Source of the DNA: Owenia fusiformis
Taxonomy: Eukaryota > Annelida > Polychaeta > Sabellida > Oweniidae
Length of the DNA stretch: 64,000 nucleotides
Assembly (NCBI GenBank): GCA_903813345.2
Contig: CAIIXF020000010.1
Location: 25,010,425-25,074,424, forward strand
Direction: 5' to 3'
Below are positions 51,241-62,335 of the stretch, piece after piece. The notes beneath the pieces are model-generated. The model did not search any database, was not told the origin of the DNA, and saw only the letters and a list, made by a program, of their open reading frames with translations. Every line of letters starts with the position of its first letter. The stretch's first letter is position 1. The position numbers were made by a program, and so were the translations under genes.

Positions 51241-52124
51241 TGCTGGTCAAATCCAGGAAACCAGAGTTTGGTAGATCAGGCTTCACTGATTCTTTCTGTT
51301 AACCCCTGTGTGAAACTACATTCTTAATTCATACTACAGGGAGTAGGTTTAACAGTCAAACACGGATGCATTTTGGCCTTTTTAAATGTTCGTTTGGTGG
51401 ACCAAGGTTCACCAGGGATTAAGGGCATTTTAAACGAAATACGTGTTTAATGAGGCCAAGAAGTAGAAAACATTTGTTAAATTACAATATTTTATGTGGT
51501 ATTTCGTTTACACGAAGACGTTAAACACATAAAAATCAGCTATTCTGATCAGTGGCCTAAATTTTTCAAAGTCAAAACACCCCTTGCACTCACTAACTTA
51601 TTCTTGTTGTGTCATATCACACTACCCCACCACATGACCACGTTTAAAAGGGAAACAGGGTACAGCTAAGTTGCAAATGGAGGACGTGGGTTTAATTCCA
51701 TATTTCTGAACGTAAAATACACTTTACATGGTATTTCTTGTGTTCTACCAGACATAGAATTGATTCATTGAGCTGCTTGTAGAATATTGTTGGCAAAAAA
51801 CCACTATAGGCAAAGAAAGATAATAGTGGGCGCAGTGAAGCAAACTCGAATGCAATACACGATACATTTCAGTAAATCTATCATGATATGTAACAAAAAA
51901 AACAGTTAACTATTATTTAAACTGCGTGTCATCGTGTTATATGTGGATACGTTTTCTAGTATGTTATTCAACTGTATTTTTGTGAATTAATTGTTTTTCT
52001 AAAAGCTACCATCCAAAAAAATCTGACATTCAACAAGTCATATAAGACTACATTGATCTGGTATTAGTTTTGAGAGTTAAAAGTATGGGTTAAGCATAAT
52101 TATACTATTATGAATCCACATCCT
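51241..52124. other. No recognisable gene
   Basis: Unique AT-rich sequence. I see no domain, RNA gene or repeat border in either strand. Confidence 0.5.
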
Positions 52125-53244
52125 AACCAGAACAACGGCAACGCCAAAGCGTAGCGAATCCCATCGAACAGAAATGGCTGGCATTTTACAAACAAAATAT
52201 ATAGCAAATATCATAAAATAACACCCATAAGAAAGGCCACCATTTTTAAAATGGCTGCTCACTAGCCAAGTTGTCATCAGAAGAAGTAATATGCTTTTAA
52301 GTAGCCACATATAAAATTTAAAAAAATTTATAAAATTTTAAAATCGCCCATGCATACATGTAAATGCTGGCCATTTTTTAAAATGGCCACCTACTACCCA
52401 AAATGTCATAAGACAGTATGCAATCCTTAAGAGTATTCACATATCAAATATGAACAAAATCGCTCTATTACTTTTTGAATTATAGTAAAAAATGTAAAAA
52501 TGACAGCCATTATTTAAAATGGCCACCAACTACGTGAAGTGTCATGAGACAGTGTGCAAGGCTCATAAGTATTCACATATCAAATATGAACAAAATCACT
52601 CCACTACTTTTCAAGTTATAGTAAAAAACGTAAAAATGGTGGCCATTTTTCAAAATGTCCGCCTACCACCCAAAGTGTCATTAGACAGTATGCCATGCTT
52701 ATAGTATTCACATATAAAATATGAAGAAAATCGCTCTACTACTTTTTGAGTTATAGTAAAAAATGTAAAATGACACATGTAAAAATGGCGGCCATTTTTC
52801 AATATAGCCGCCTACCACCCAAAATGTCATTAGACATTGGGCCATGCTTAAAGTATTCACATACCAAATATGAACAAAATCGCTCCACTACTTTTCAAGT
52901 TACAGCAAAAATCGTAAAAAGACGTGCAAAGGCAGCCATTTTTCAAGATGGCTGCTATATCTTTCTTTTTTTCTAAGCAGTCTTTCTTCTGTATTTACAT
53001 TTCTCGCTTAATCAATGTCCTATATAACTTTTTTACATTTAAAACATATTGCTATTACAGTTTTGTATGCAGTACCTAAATTGCTGTAAAATCGGCACTA
53101 AAATGGCCGCCATTTTTAAATGAGCGGCCATTTTGAAAATCGGTTTTCGAGCAGAACTTTTATCCCCATTGGGTATATGTGTACAAAATATGAACAAAAT
53201 CAGGCCAACGGTATTTGAGTTATTGCCCGGACGGACGGACGGAC
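52125..53244 (+). mobile_element. Element D, copy 1 (GGCGGCCATTTT-array repeat element)
   Basis: Begins AACCAGAACAACGGCAACGC, as does copy 2 at 57285. The body is a tandem array of about 134-150 bp with AAAATGGCGGCCATTTTTCA, GTGTCATTAGACAGT, ATGCTTATAGTATTCACATA and CAAATATGAACAAAATCGCT (near 52445, 52581, 52714, 52865). The end carries TTTCGAGCAGAACTT, AACGGTATTTGAGTTATTGC and a CGGA microsatellite, and stops at 53244 within the CGGA run. Short open frames inside are repeat artefacts. No transposase is visible, so it would be non-autonomous. Confidence 0.8.
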
Positions 53245-53319
53245 TATGTACAGCACTATGTCTAGTCAACATTCAAAATGGCAGAGGTAACGGTTATGCA
53301 ATGAACACGATACAAAGAT

Positions 53320-53620
53320 ACTGCCCTGTCAACCCTCACGCATTAGGAGTGATTGTCACACATTTGCTGGAAAAATAGAAATCACGCATCAATTTAGCGT
53401 GTATGATCAAATATCACGCAAATCACACATTTTGTTGATATTTTTAAAAATCGTTTTTTAAGAAATGCCGATACGGTAAAAAAGCGAATGGCGAAAAAAA
53501 GCGAACGCATTCCGTTCGGTCTTTGCACACAATTGCTGTTTATGTCAAGCATTTGGTACAAAATATGTGTTTATATCACGCATTTGTTTCGAAAATATTT
53601 ACATCTACCCCCCACTATAC
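53320..53620 (+). repeat. Repeat E, copy 1 (diverged)
   Basis: Shares with 61577-61835 and 62336-62625, in order: CCTGTCAAC, ATTTGCTGGAAAA, ATCACGCAAAT, GCCGATAC..., GAACGCATTCCGTTCGG and TTTCGAAAATATTT. It is a dispersed repeat family with CACGCA motifs. This copy is the most diverged of the three. Confidence 0.6.
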
Positions 53621-54656
53621 CTTGAATTGGGTGTTCATGAGCAACCCTTTTGGCTTATTAGTAATGATTGTGTTATTTGTTTTTATTTGTCTGTTCCTTA
53701 TTAATAGTTTATTGGATGACGTTAGGTGATAATCAGGTACTTTCAAAAATATACTAAACAACACAATTGGACAAACAGAGTATCTTATGCATTTCTAGGG
53801 GTTAGGTAGAGTGATGTCATATTCCGCATATCAAGTTATTTTGCAGTTTTAGGCAAACATTTCCATATATAAAGCATTTGAAATATTTTAATGATGCCCC
53901 TTGTATGCATTCGAAGTGCATCAATGTCACCGGTAGTATCCAAAGCCCCGCTATGATTTCAAAGTCGCGAGCAAGTTCCCGCTGAAATCACGAGGAATAA
54001 ATAAAAAAGTGATGGGTTGTCTTTTGTTTACTTGAATTGTATGATGTACAAAACGTTTTCTTTTTAATTTTCCGCAATGATTACATGGTATTGAGACTAA
54101 AAAGGCAACTGATGGAAAAAAGTATCACGAGCGGTCGTTCTGTGGTTCTTTATTTGACAATTGAAGAGAGAAAAGTATCATCTTGAATCTTTATCTATAT
54201 ATTTCTATACGTTATAGGTGAAGAACGACGTTGTCCTGTGGTTGAAATAATGGTAGTGTCTCTCAAAAATGGAATGAATCCTGATTATACCGTGAAAATC
54301 TCCCACTATCTATTACCCAGTTTCATGAATACTGTACATTATTTGTTGATACAATTCTCAAAAACAGCAAATACTGTATTGATATAGTACATATTATGAT
54401 ACGTTGTCATGGAAAAATGTGATGAGAATTAGATCGGATGAAATGTTAAAAGTTTAACCTCATTTTCATAATTACGATGTGAACATAAATGTTGTTGATT
54501 TTACGCATCAAATCTAATCAATTCAACTGTTTGAAAAGTATTCCATCATTAATGAGTACAAGTCGATATTTAGTAAGATTCATGCTTAAGCTAAAACGAT
54601 TAAGTCAGAAAAATGTTCAGTTATACTATTTTTGTCTCAATCTCCTGTTGCCAGCT
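53621..54656. other. No recognisable gene
   Basis: Unique AT-rich sequence without coding or repeat signal that I can support. Confidence 0.5.
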
Positions 54657-54706
54657 TAGATACTCACTCACTCACTCACTCAACCACCCACTAACTCACT
54701 CACTTT
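54657..54706. repeat. (ACTC)n microsatellite
   Basis: Tetranucleotide run of ACTC with minor interruptions (ACCACCCACTAACTC), ending in CTCACTTTTTCCC. It directly precedes the larger 4-bp-phased array. Confidence 0.9.
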
Positions 54707-54721
54707 TTCCCTCCCTTTTCA

Positions 54722-55484
54722 GAAATGAACGAACGCACGAACGAATGCAAAAAGTATTTACCAACAAATAACTAACGAACCCTCGCACGGACGTACGCAC
54801 GAACGAAGGCATGCACGAATAAATGCACACATGAATGAACGGTCAGACGAACGTACAAACGCACACACGAACGGTCATTTGAACGCACAAACTGACGGCT
54901 AGACAAACACACGCAAAACGCAGGAACGGACGGTCGAAAGAACGCAGGCACGGATGAAAGGACGTTCAGATAGACGCACTCATGAATGAATGGACAGTTG
55001 GACGAAAACAAGCACGAACGGACGATCAAATGAACGCATGCACGCACAAACGAATGGTAGAACAAACGCACAAATGAACGGACGGCCGGACGAACATACA
55101 CTCGAACGAATGGATGGTCGGATGAACGCACGCACGCGCTAACGATCGGACAGACAAACGCCCGAACAGAGGGTGGGACAAACAAACGCACGAATGAACG
55201 ATTGGATGGTCGGACGGGCGCTGGCACGAACGGATGGTTTGACGATCGCACGAATGGACGATTTGACTATCGCACGAATGCACGAACGAACGAACAAACG
55301 GTCAGACGAACGCATGCCTAAGCGAACTAATTTCAAACAAACGCACCAACAAACGAACGTACGGTCGAACGAACGTACGGTCGAATAAACGCACACACGA
55401 ACGTACGGTCTGACGAACGCATGCACGAACAAACGAACGGTCGGACGAATGCACGCAAAAATGGACGGTCAGAAGAACAAACAA
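54722..55484. repeat. GAAC/CACG minisatellite with 4-bp phase
   Basis: About 760 bp of NACG/NAAC tetramers (GAACGAACGCACGAACGAAT...) with a recurring longer phrase based on ACGAACGGTCGGACGAACGC at roughly 28-36-bp spacing. The minus strand is open in several frames at once and reads as low-complexity 'RSFVRACVRPSDR' strings, because the tetramer set contains no stop codon. It is not a gene. Confidence 0.9.
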
Positions 55485-55769
55485 GCCAATGAAATATATG
55501 TGTCCTCAGAAATTCCTTGGAACATCGAATTATATAGAATTTACATTTAACTGTACAAATGTACAAAGATTGTTTACACATTTAAGAATTTTATTTTATG
55601 ACGAGGCTGACAGATGGATCAAACTGCCTGAAGTTGCAGAAGAAATAGTTGCGATGTTGCCATTGATATGTTATAATGGTATTAATACGTTATTAGCACG
55701 TTCTTGTACGTTCATATAAAGAAACTCAATATCTTCATGGAATAATAATGAAGCTTTCCTCGCGATCGA
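55485..55769. other. No recognisable gene
   Basis: A 76-codon plus-strand frame at 55489-55719 has no recognisable motif and starts at the edge of the minisatellite. I do not call it. Confidence 0.5.
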
Positions 55770-55842
55770 AGCGGGACCTCATGTTTTCAGCGGGATCTCC
55801 TCATGTTTTCAGGGGGATCTCCTCATGTTTTCAGCGGGGCCA
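55770..55842. repeat. 22-bp tandem repeat, about 3 copies
   Basis: Copies of GCGGGATCTCCTCATGTTTT plus CA, the first shortened to GCGGGACCTCATGTTTTCA. A small local array with no coding implication. Confidence 0.9.
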
Positions 55843-57284
55843 CTGAAACACCTTTAATGAAGTATTTTGACCCCCATGGCAGACGTAATTGTACAGTTAC
55901 TTATCAATACAGACCATATTGATCCAATATATATTGTGACAAAGTTGCAATTGGGCTTATTTTATAATTAGTACTAACTATGATCTAATATATTTGTGTT
56001 CAGCTTTGAAAAGCGAGGTTACATTAACTTTGGATTGAATTGATTTATGGTTGTTGATTCTGGCACCATTTGGGTTGTTATTATGTCAGGTGTGTTTCAA
56101 TCAACATTTTCCGATTAACATAGCGATTTGTAAGCATTAAATCATTTCTAAAATCAACATGACACGAAAACTAAATACAAGAGCTGATGGTGCTTCTGGA
56201 TACTTCTTTAGTGTAACCAATAGTAATGAGAAAAGCTTTGGGGGTTGGGCCTAGCGACTTTTGACATGGGATGAATTATGACCTAAATGTGAAGAATTGT
56301 AATCTTTGATTAATGAGGTGGTGATATGTTTTCATATTTTCCGGATGCAACATTACATTTTGACAGAACAAAATCAACAAAGAAATATGAACTATTGATG
56401 GTGTGTTTCAGTGCTAATTACCCAATTATCAATATTTAGAAGACATATATTCTATATCCTTATACATATATAATCTTTATATAATTGTTAAAACTATTCT
56501 GTAATTCCTAGCATGTGAATGATTATAAAAAGTGTATTTTATGGACTTAATTACTTAATAGCTTAAATGAGAGCGGTGAATAGTTCACTTGCATGACGTC
56601 ATACAGACTCTGGTCCATGTAAACACTAAATTCTTGCAATCACGAATTATCAACAAAAATGGGATTTATGGGAAACCTTTGACCTTTTTCTAAACAATGT
56701 AGGCAGAAATCTATAACATTTATATTTATATCTAGAGAATTATTTCACACATATTTTCGGCCAATTTTTATATATGGTTATTTTTGAGATTTGATTGGAC
56801 AAGACCTCTTATTTTGGCTCTGCCTACCTCAAAATTTGGGAATAAAAGAGGCAATTTTACATTAAATCTTTGGAACCTCGTTACATGGACTGGAGTCAGA
56901 CAAAAACTGTAAGAAGCATATTTTCAGAACTTTGGATTTTGACAAATAAATAGAATTTCACACAAACTTGGTTTCATGTTTTTGCGATGAGATAGGATAC
57001 ATTCAAATTCGTCACAATATTATGGAGTATGTAAATCGTATTTATTGCCTTTATTTTAATGATAAAAGTAATATATGAACAGTAAATTATGCAAACGTGC
57101 ATGTTGACGCCCCTCTTTTCAATGCCAGTGAAGAAGAATAATTTTTATGTCATTGTTTGTCAAATGTATCTGTTTTTAAAGTATTGCTCAATGTACCACT
57201 GGGGTTATGATATCAAGCGCATTAGAAATAATGATTGGCACATGTACGTTGTTATTATACTCATCTGAAAATAAAGATTAGATC
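55843..57284. other. No recognisable gene
   Basis: Roughly 1.4 kb of unique AT-rich sequence. No domain, splice-supported exon or RNA gene could be supported by eye. Confidence 0.5.
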
Positions 57285-58557
57285 AACCAGAACAACGGCA
57301 ACGCCAAAGCGTAGCGAATCCCATCGAACAGAAATGGCTGGCATTTTTACAAACAAATAGCAAATATCATAAAACAACACACCAGAAAGGCCACCATTTT
57401 CAAAATGGTTGCTCACTAGCCAAGTTGTCATCAGAAGAAATAATATGCTTTTAAGTAGCCACCTCTAAAATTTTTGAAAAATCGCACACATACTTGTAAA
57501 ATTACACACATAAAAATGGTGGCCATTTTTCAAAATGGCCGACTACTCCCCAAAGTTTTATTAGACAATGTGCCATGCTTAAAGTATTCACATATCAAAT
57601 ATGAACAAAATCGCTCCACTACTTTTCGAGTTATAGTAAAATACGTTAAAATGGCCACCGTCTACCAAAGTGTCATTAGAAATAGACAGTGTGCCATGCT
57701 TATAGTATTCACATACCAAATATGAACAAAATCACTCCACTACTTTTCGAGTTATAGTAAAATTATTAAAATCGGCGGCCATTTTGAAAAAAATTTTCTA
57801 CCAAAAGTGTCATAGGACAGTGTGCCATGATTATAGTATTCACATACCAAATATAAACAAAATCGCTCCACTACTTTTCGAGTTATAGTAAAATACGTTA
57901 AAATGGCGGCCATTTTTCAATTTTTTTTTTCAAAATGGCCGCCTTCTACCAAAAGTGTCATAGGACAGTGTGCCATGCTTATAGTATTCACATACCAAAT
58001 ATAAACAAAATCGCTCCACTACTTTTCGAGTTATAGTAAAATACGTTAAAATGGCGGCCATTTTGAAAAATGGCCGCCTTCTACCAAAAGTGTTTTTAGA
58101 CAGTGTGCAATGCTTATAGTATTCACATACCAAATATGAACAAAATCGCTCTACTATTTTTTGAGTTATAGCAAAAATCGTAAAATGACGAGTAAAGGCC
58201 GCCATTTTTCAAGATGGCTGCCATGTGCTTCTTTAATATCTACATTTGTAGCATTATTAATGTCCTTTATAATTTTTTTACATTTAAAACATATTGCTAT
58301 TACAGTTTTACATATAACACCTAAATTACTGTAAAATCGGCACTAAAATGGCCGCCATTTTGAAATGAGTGGCCATTTTGAAAATTGGCTTTCGAGCAGA
58401 ACTTCTACCCCCATAGGGTATATGTGTACAAAATATGAACAAAATCGGGCCAACGGTATTTGAGTTATTGCCCGGACGGACGGACGGACGTACGTACGGA
58501 CGGACGGACGGAGGCGTTCCCTATATCCCTCCGAACTTCGTTCGATGGGATAATAAC
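57285..58557 (+). mobile_element. Element D, copy 2 (more complete)
   Basis: Same start as copy 1 (AACCAGAACAACGGCAACGC), then the internal array with CAAATATGAACAAAATCGCT-type phrases at about 57596, 57717, 57848, 57996 and 58131. It then has TTTCGAGCAGAACTTCTACC, AACGGTATTTGAGTTATTGC, a CGGA/CGTA run and the end CGAACTTCGTTCGATGGGAT. The terminal TTCGATGGGAT (58541-58551) is the reverse complement of ATCCCATCGAA at 57318-57328, a possible subterminal inverted repeat. It ends just before the LINE at about 58670. Confidence 0.8.
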
Positions 58558-58700
58558 ATTTAGTGATTCAGAAATATACTATCGCACTATTGTACAAAAC
58601 ATGAGTCTAGTATATTACTGACTATGTCAGGATTGGTTTTTGTGTAAAACAAGCGAATCGTTCTGTATATAATCAGTTTACTTTCTCGCTCCCTGTACTA

Positions 58701-60245
58701 TTGAACAATTTACAACTAGTTGCCATTGAACACCTCATACAAACTAATCTTGATAAAGGTAGTGGTGTTAAAGCCCTATTTTTAGATATTGCATCAGCTT
58801 TTGACTGCGTCCCACATAGACTGTTACTTCTAAAAGCAAAATCATATGGTTTACATGGCCAAGTTCTAAAAATGCTGAATTCTTACCTTATTGAATGCAA
58901 AGTCAGAGTCACAATTGCAGGTACTTCCTCTAATTTATCCGAGTCAAATGCTATAAAAAGTGGGGTTCCACAGGGGTCAATATTAGGCCCCTTGCTCTTT
59001 CTAATATTCATTAATGATCTCCCAGATCACCTTGAAACAGACTGTTTTATCTATGCTGATGACACATCCATTTATTTCCCATTTAGCACTCAAAACCCAA
59101 CAGAAATTGACGAAAAAGTAAACAAATCTATAAGAAAAATCATATCCTGGTCAGAAAAATGGAAACTTAACTTTAAACCAGAAAAAACAAAAGAAATTAT
59201 ATTCCACGAGTCAAAAATTCAACTGAATCATATCAGTGACACAGTCATGAATGACATTCCCATTAACCGTGTAACTTCACACAAGCATTTAGGATATATA
59301 TTTGATGAGCACCTTACAAATGAAGCACACATCTTGTCAATTAGAGATAAAGTTAATCAAATGCTCAACCCACTTAGGACTCTCCAACGGAAACTGTCAT
59401 CAAAAACATTGGAAACTATTTTTGTATCCTTTATTAGGCCTCACTTTGAATACGGGGCCATACTTTATAACTCTTCCAATAAATATTTGCTCAATATCCT
59501 GAATAAATGCCTCTATCAAGCAGCACTTATCTGTAGCGGCTGTATTCATGGAAGCAGCACAGAAAAAGTCATTGAAACACTTGCTTGGACCCCTCTTGAA
59601 ACTAGGAGGAATATGCAAATCTTGAGATTTATGTATCGTGTCAAGCACAATTTATGTCCAAATTATATAACTGAAATATTTGAACCCCTAAAAAGTCATA
59701 ATCAAAGATCATTAAGATATAATTTAGACTTCAAACTACCCTTAAAATGTTCAGCTAAACTGAAAAACTCACCTGTTTTCAATGGTGCATCAATGTGGAA
59801 CAAAGCCCCTCAGTATCTTAAAGATAGCCAAAGCCTCTCCAGCTTCAAAAATTGTCAAAAGAAACTGATTCAAAAATTAAAACCTAATTTTGACACTATC
59901 ACTAGCTTAAAGCTAAATAGAAACTTAGAAATTTTAATGAACAGATTCAGAGTAGATTTGATTTTTAAAGCACAACTATATGCACACAATTTTACAACAT
60001 TAAATACTCCAAACTGTACATGTGGATTACCTGAGACCCCAAAACATGTTTTTTTCAGATGCCCTCAAAATACTGCAATCAGAACAATGCTTTTTAATAA
60101 GTTATCAAGATATAAACCGCAAACTATCAAAAACGAAAACCAAATAATGCATTTCTTGAAATACGGAAGTAACGACCTCTCACCCTTACAAAAGAAGGAA
60201 CACTTTATAAACGTGGCAAGCTTTATTCAAGACCATATAAAATAA
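58701..60245 (+). CDS. LINE reverse transcriptase with CCHC-type C-terminus (partial ORF2)
   Basis: Reverse transcriptase that would copy its own RNA at a nicked target. The 514-codon frame has no internal stop. The first codon is TTG, not ATG; the frame is a 5'-truncated ORF2, so no true start exists here. Numbering from it: motif A FLDIASAFD at 27-35 with both aspartates, motif B SGVPQGSILGP at 87-97, and the catalytic FIYADDT at 116-122. These are followed by a KWKLNFKPEKTKEI block and a HKHLGYIFD block. The thumb/connection region includes NSPVFNGASMWNKAP. A knuckle C439-x-C441-x7-H449-x4-C454 near the end matches the 'CxCG..ET..H....CP' domain of several CR1/L2/Jockey/Rex-like clades. 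All catalytic residues are intact, implying a young insertion. The clade is not resolvable by eye. The fragment at 7096-7767 covers the preceding domain of a related element. Confidence 0.92.
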   Translation: MNNLQLVAIEHLIQTNLDKGSGVKALFLDIASAFDCVPHRLLLLKAKSYGLHGQVLKMLNSYLIECKVRVTIAGTSSNLSESNAIKSGVPQGSILGPLLFLIFINDLPDHLETDCFIYADDTSIYFPFSTQNPTEIDEKVNKSIRKIISWSEKWKLNFKPEKTKEIIFHESKIQLNHISDTVMNDIPINRVTSHKHLGYIFDEHLTNEAHILSIRDKVNQMLNPLRTLQRKLSSKTLETIFVSFIRPHFEYGAILYNSSNKYLLNILNKCLYQAALICSGCIHGSSTEKVIETLAWTPLETRRNMQILRFMYRVKHNLCPNYITEIFEPLKSHNQRSLRYNLDFKLPLKCSAKLKNSPVFNGASMWNKAPQYLKDSQSLSSFKNCQKKLIQKLKPNFDTITSLKLNRNLEILMNRFRVDLIFKAQLYAHNFTTLNTPNCTCGLPETPKHVFFRCPQNTAIRTMLFNKLSRYKPQTIKNENQIMHFLKYGSNDLSPLQKKEHFINVASFIQDHIK

Positions 60246-60527
60246 GATCCCTTCCATAGTTTTCACTGCTATGCCCCTCCTTTCTGCGCTCGTTGAACCA
60301 ATGACTTGACACCTCTTCACTCTTCTTTCTTATTCTTAGCCAGAATCCCCCAGATAGCCACATTGTACTTAATGTTGTTCATAATTAGCTCATGCTAGAT
60401 ATATTGTTATTTTTAAGCTTGGCCTATAATGCCTTTTTGGCGATTGGCAAGCCATCTGATATAAAATAAGATTTATGAAATAAATAGATTACCATATAAA
60501 AAAAATAAAAAAAACAAAACAAAACAA
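60246..60527 (+). other. LINE 3' untranslated region and A-rich tail
   Basis: Follows the TAA at 60243-60245. It carries the hairpin at 60417-60452, an AATAAA-like signal (GAAATAAATAG near 60477) and an A-rich tail with C interruptions (AAAAAAACAAAACAAAACAA). Confidence 0.75.
60417..60452 (+). other. Stem-loop in LINE 3' UTR
   Basis: GCTTG at 60417-60421 pairs with CAAGC at 60448-60452. Further in, CC pairs with GG, AAT with ATT, and GCC with GGC around a TTTTT loop: about 13 base pairs with small bulges. Conserved 3' hairpins serve as reverse-transcriptase recognition sites in several LINE clades, so this is a candidate recognition element. Confidence 0.6.
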
Positions 60528-61066
60528 TTTACATTCCTTGTACCCTGTATTGATCAACTTTTGCAACTGTGTACCGTGTACTATGACCTATCAAATATTT
60601 TAAAATTTAAAACGATATTAATTACATTCTTTCTTCAAGCATTATATAACTTGGAACATGGACTTCACTATTGCACCACTGAAGTTCAGCGAATAGCAAT
60701 ATTGACTCACTCTGAGCACCAAACGTATTAACCTTTTGACTAAGCAGTCGATATACTCAAAAGCGACCTGGTTGAAAGCCAAAAAATTCGCGCATGCGCG
60801 ATCGAGGTAGGGTAGTGTGCATATAGGGCTTCTGATCAACTCAGGTTTTGCTAGTAGCCCATGCATCAGAGAATATATACTATTACATACTATACTATAA
60901 CAAAATGTTAACAATGGCAATAAATAAATCTTTATAAAATAAGTTATATAAAATCTAAAAACTTTGCTGTTAGCCAATGGTTCTAGAATTCAAAATATTA
61001 TGAATAGTATAAAATATAAGGTATGTCCGATTCTTACCTCCCATAGAGGCCTCCCCTTTAGGCCTT
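60528..61066. other. No recognisable gene
   Basis: AT-rich unique sequence. A 111-codon minus-strand frame at 60642-60977 has a hydrophobic, tyrosine-rich composition but no motif I recognise. It is not called. Confidence 0.5.
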
Positions 61067-61576
61067 TAGGGGCGGATCCAGGATTTTGTGTTGGGGCGGG
61101 GGGTGTTTGATATAATAGAGAGGTTTGGGGTCTTCTCCCCCCAGAAAAATTTGAACATCATCTCGTAAAAAGTCTGTGGCAGTGCTAGTCAACATATCTA
61201 TCATTTCAAAATATCAGAAATAAAAAAGAATTGTAAGTATAAAATAAATATAAAATAAAAAAATATCCATCATAGGTGTAGCCATTGCCCCCCCCCCCCA
61301 GATAACCAATAACAATAGAACCATGAGATAAAAGAAAAGAAAAATGTTTTCAAATCTTTTAAACAATCATTTTGGCTTGCTTATGCCTTTTGCTGACACC
61401 CCCCCTTCCCCCGACTGAAAACCGAAACAAAATTGGCGATCACACCCCCAGACTGAAAGCTGGCTAGACCCTGTCCATTCCGGGACATCGCCATGGGAGT
61501 TAAAAGTTAATTAAGAGGAACACTTCTAATAAAAGCTTACAAAATTCTGGTTTGAAAACTATTGAAAATAACACTA
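61067..61576. other. Degenerate repeat-derived region with GC homopolymers
   Basis: Opens with AGGGGCGGATCCAGGATTTT, a phrase that looks like the end of a dispersed repeat, and includes G-runs near 61095-61107 and C-runs at about 61289-61302 and 61398-61411. No coding content and no clear opposite terminus. Confidence 0.4.
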
Positions 61577-61835
61577 TAGGCCGTTCAACTGTCCCGCAAT
61601 TTGCGTATTTGTCACGTATTTGCTGGAAAATTTGAAGTCACGCCAGTTATTTTTGTGTGACAGAATATGTCACGCAAATACGCATTTTACCTGATTATTG
61701 TCAAGCAAAAATATTCCTGTAGAAAAACTTCAAAAAGTGATCGCCGATACAGCACAAAACCGAATGCCAAAAAAAACTAACGCGGATACCGTACGTATAT
61801 AACACACATTTTTCTCGAAATATTTTGTATTTTTT
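61577..61835 (+). repeat. Repeat E, copy 2
   Basis: Shares CAACTGTCCCGCAATTTGCG, TATTTGTCACG, CAGTTATTTTTG, GTCACGCAAATACGCATTTT and TTGTCAAGCAAAAAT with copy 3 at 62336-62625. GCGTATTTG and CAAATACGC inside it are inverted repeats. Confidence 0.85.
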
Positions 61836-61845
61836 CCAAAGGCGG

Positions 61846-62236
61846 ATTTAGATAAGTGAGTGATTGAAAAAATCACCATGTCAGCTAAAAAAGAGTTCCT
61901 TTCAGAAATTATGACAACACATCAGTTGACTGACTTTCAAAAACTATCTATGAAAATATATGTGATATTTGCATAGGTTCTGGAGAAAAATATAGGACAT
62001 ACAGACAGACGGATGGACAGACGGGCCCTTCTATGTGGTGGGGACATAAAAATGGGAATCCTATGGACAGATGTTTTAAAACATTCCATTGTTGTTGACG
62101 GACAGGCAGACAGAGAGACAAACACAGAGACAGACAGGCAGACAGAGAGACGGACAGTCAGGTGGATGGACGGAGGTTGGACATACAGACAGACGGACAA
62201 GTGAGTGATTGCAAAAGCTCACCACATGAGTTAAAT
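61846..62236 (-). repeat. Dispersed relative of module C with GACA microsatellite
   Basis: Contains GAGTTCCTTTCAGAAATTAT, ACATCAGTTGACTGACTTTC, GGGACATAAAAATGGGAATC, a (GACA/GAGA)n run at about 62095-62160, and GTGAGTGATTGCAAAAGCTC. These match module C segments in the same order. Low-complexity cysteine/serine frames on the minus strand are artefacts of the microsatellite. Confidence 0.8.
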
Positions 62237-62335
62237 GAAAGGACCCACGGTCCTGTGCTCACACAGTTTGGAACCTTCAGAGGAATGTATATCCTGACTT
62301 TCAAACCAAAATATTGATTTGGATTTGTAGTCTCC

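Larger units (their letters stand above)
58660..60527 (+). mobile_element. 5'-truncated non-LTR retrotransposon (LINE), 3' part
   Basis: Contains the reverse transcriptase and C-terminal domain of ORF2, a 3' untranslated region of about 280 bp with a stem-loop, and an A-rich tail (about 60495-60527). The 5' part, with endonuclease and any ORF1, is missing, which is usual for target-primed reverse transcription. The left boundary is approximate: the frame is open from 58611, but family-like sequence starts near 58670-58700. I could not find a clear target duplication. Confidence 0.85.

Noticed and set aside
52077-53378. Several 60-80 codon frames on both strands
   Set aside because: They sit in the tandem array of element D and overlap each other on opposite strands; the same peptides reappear in element D copy 2.
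54772-55581. Overlapping minus-strand frames of up to 159 codons rich in RSFVRACVR
   Set aside because: Translation of a GAAC/CACG tetranucleotide minisatellite that lacks stop codons in any phase.
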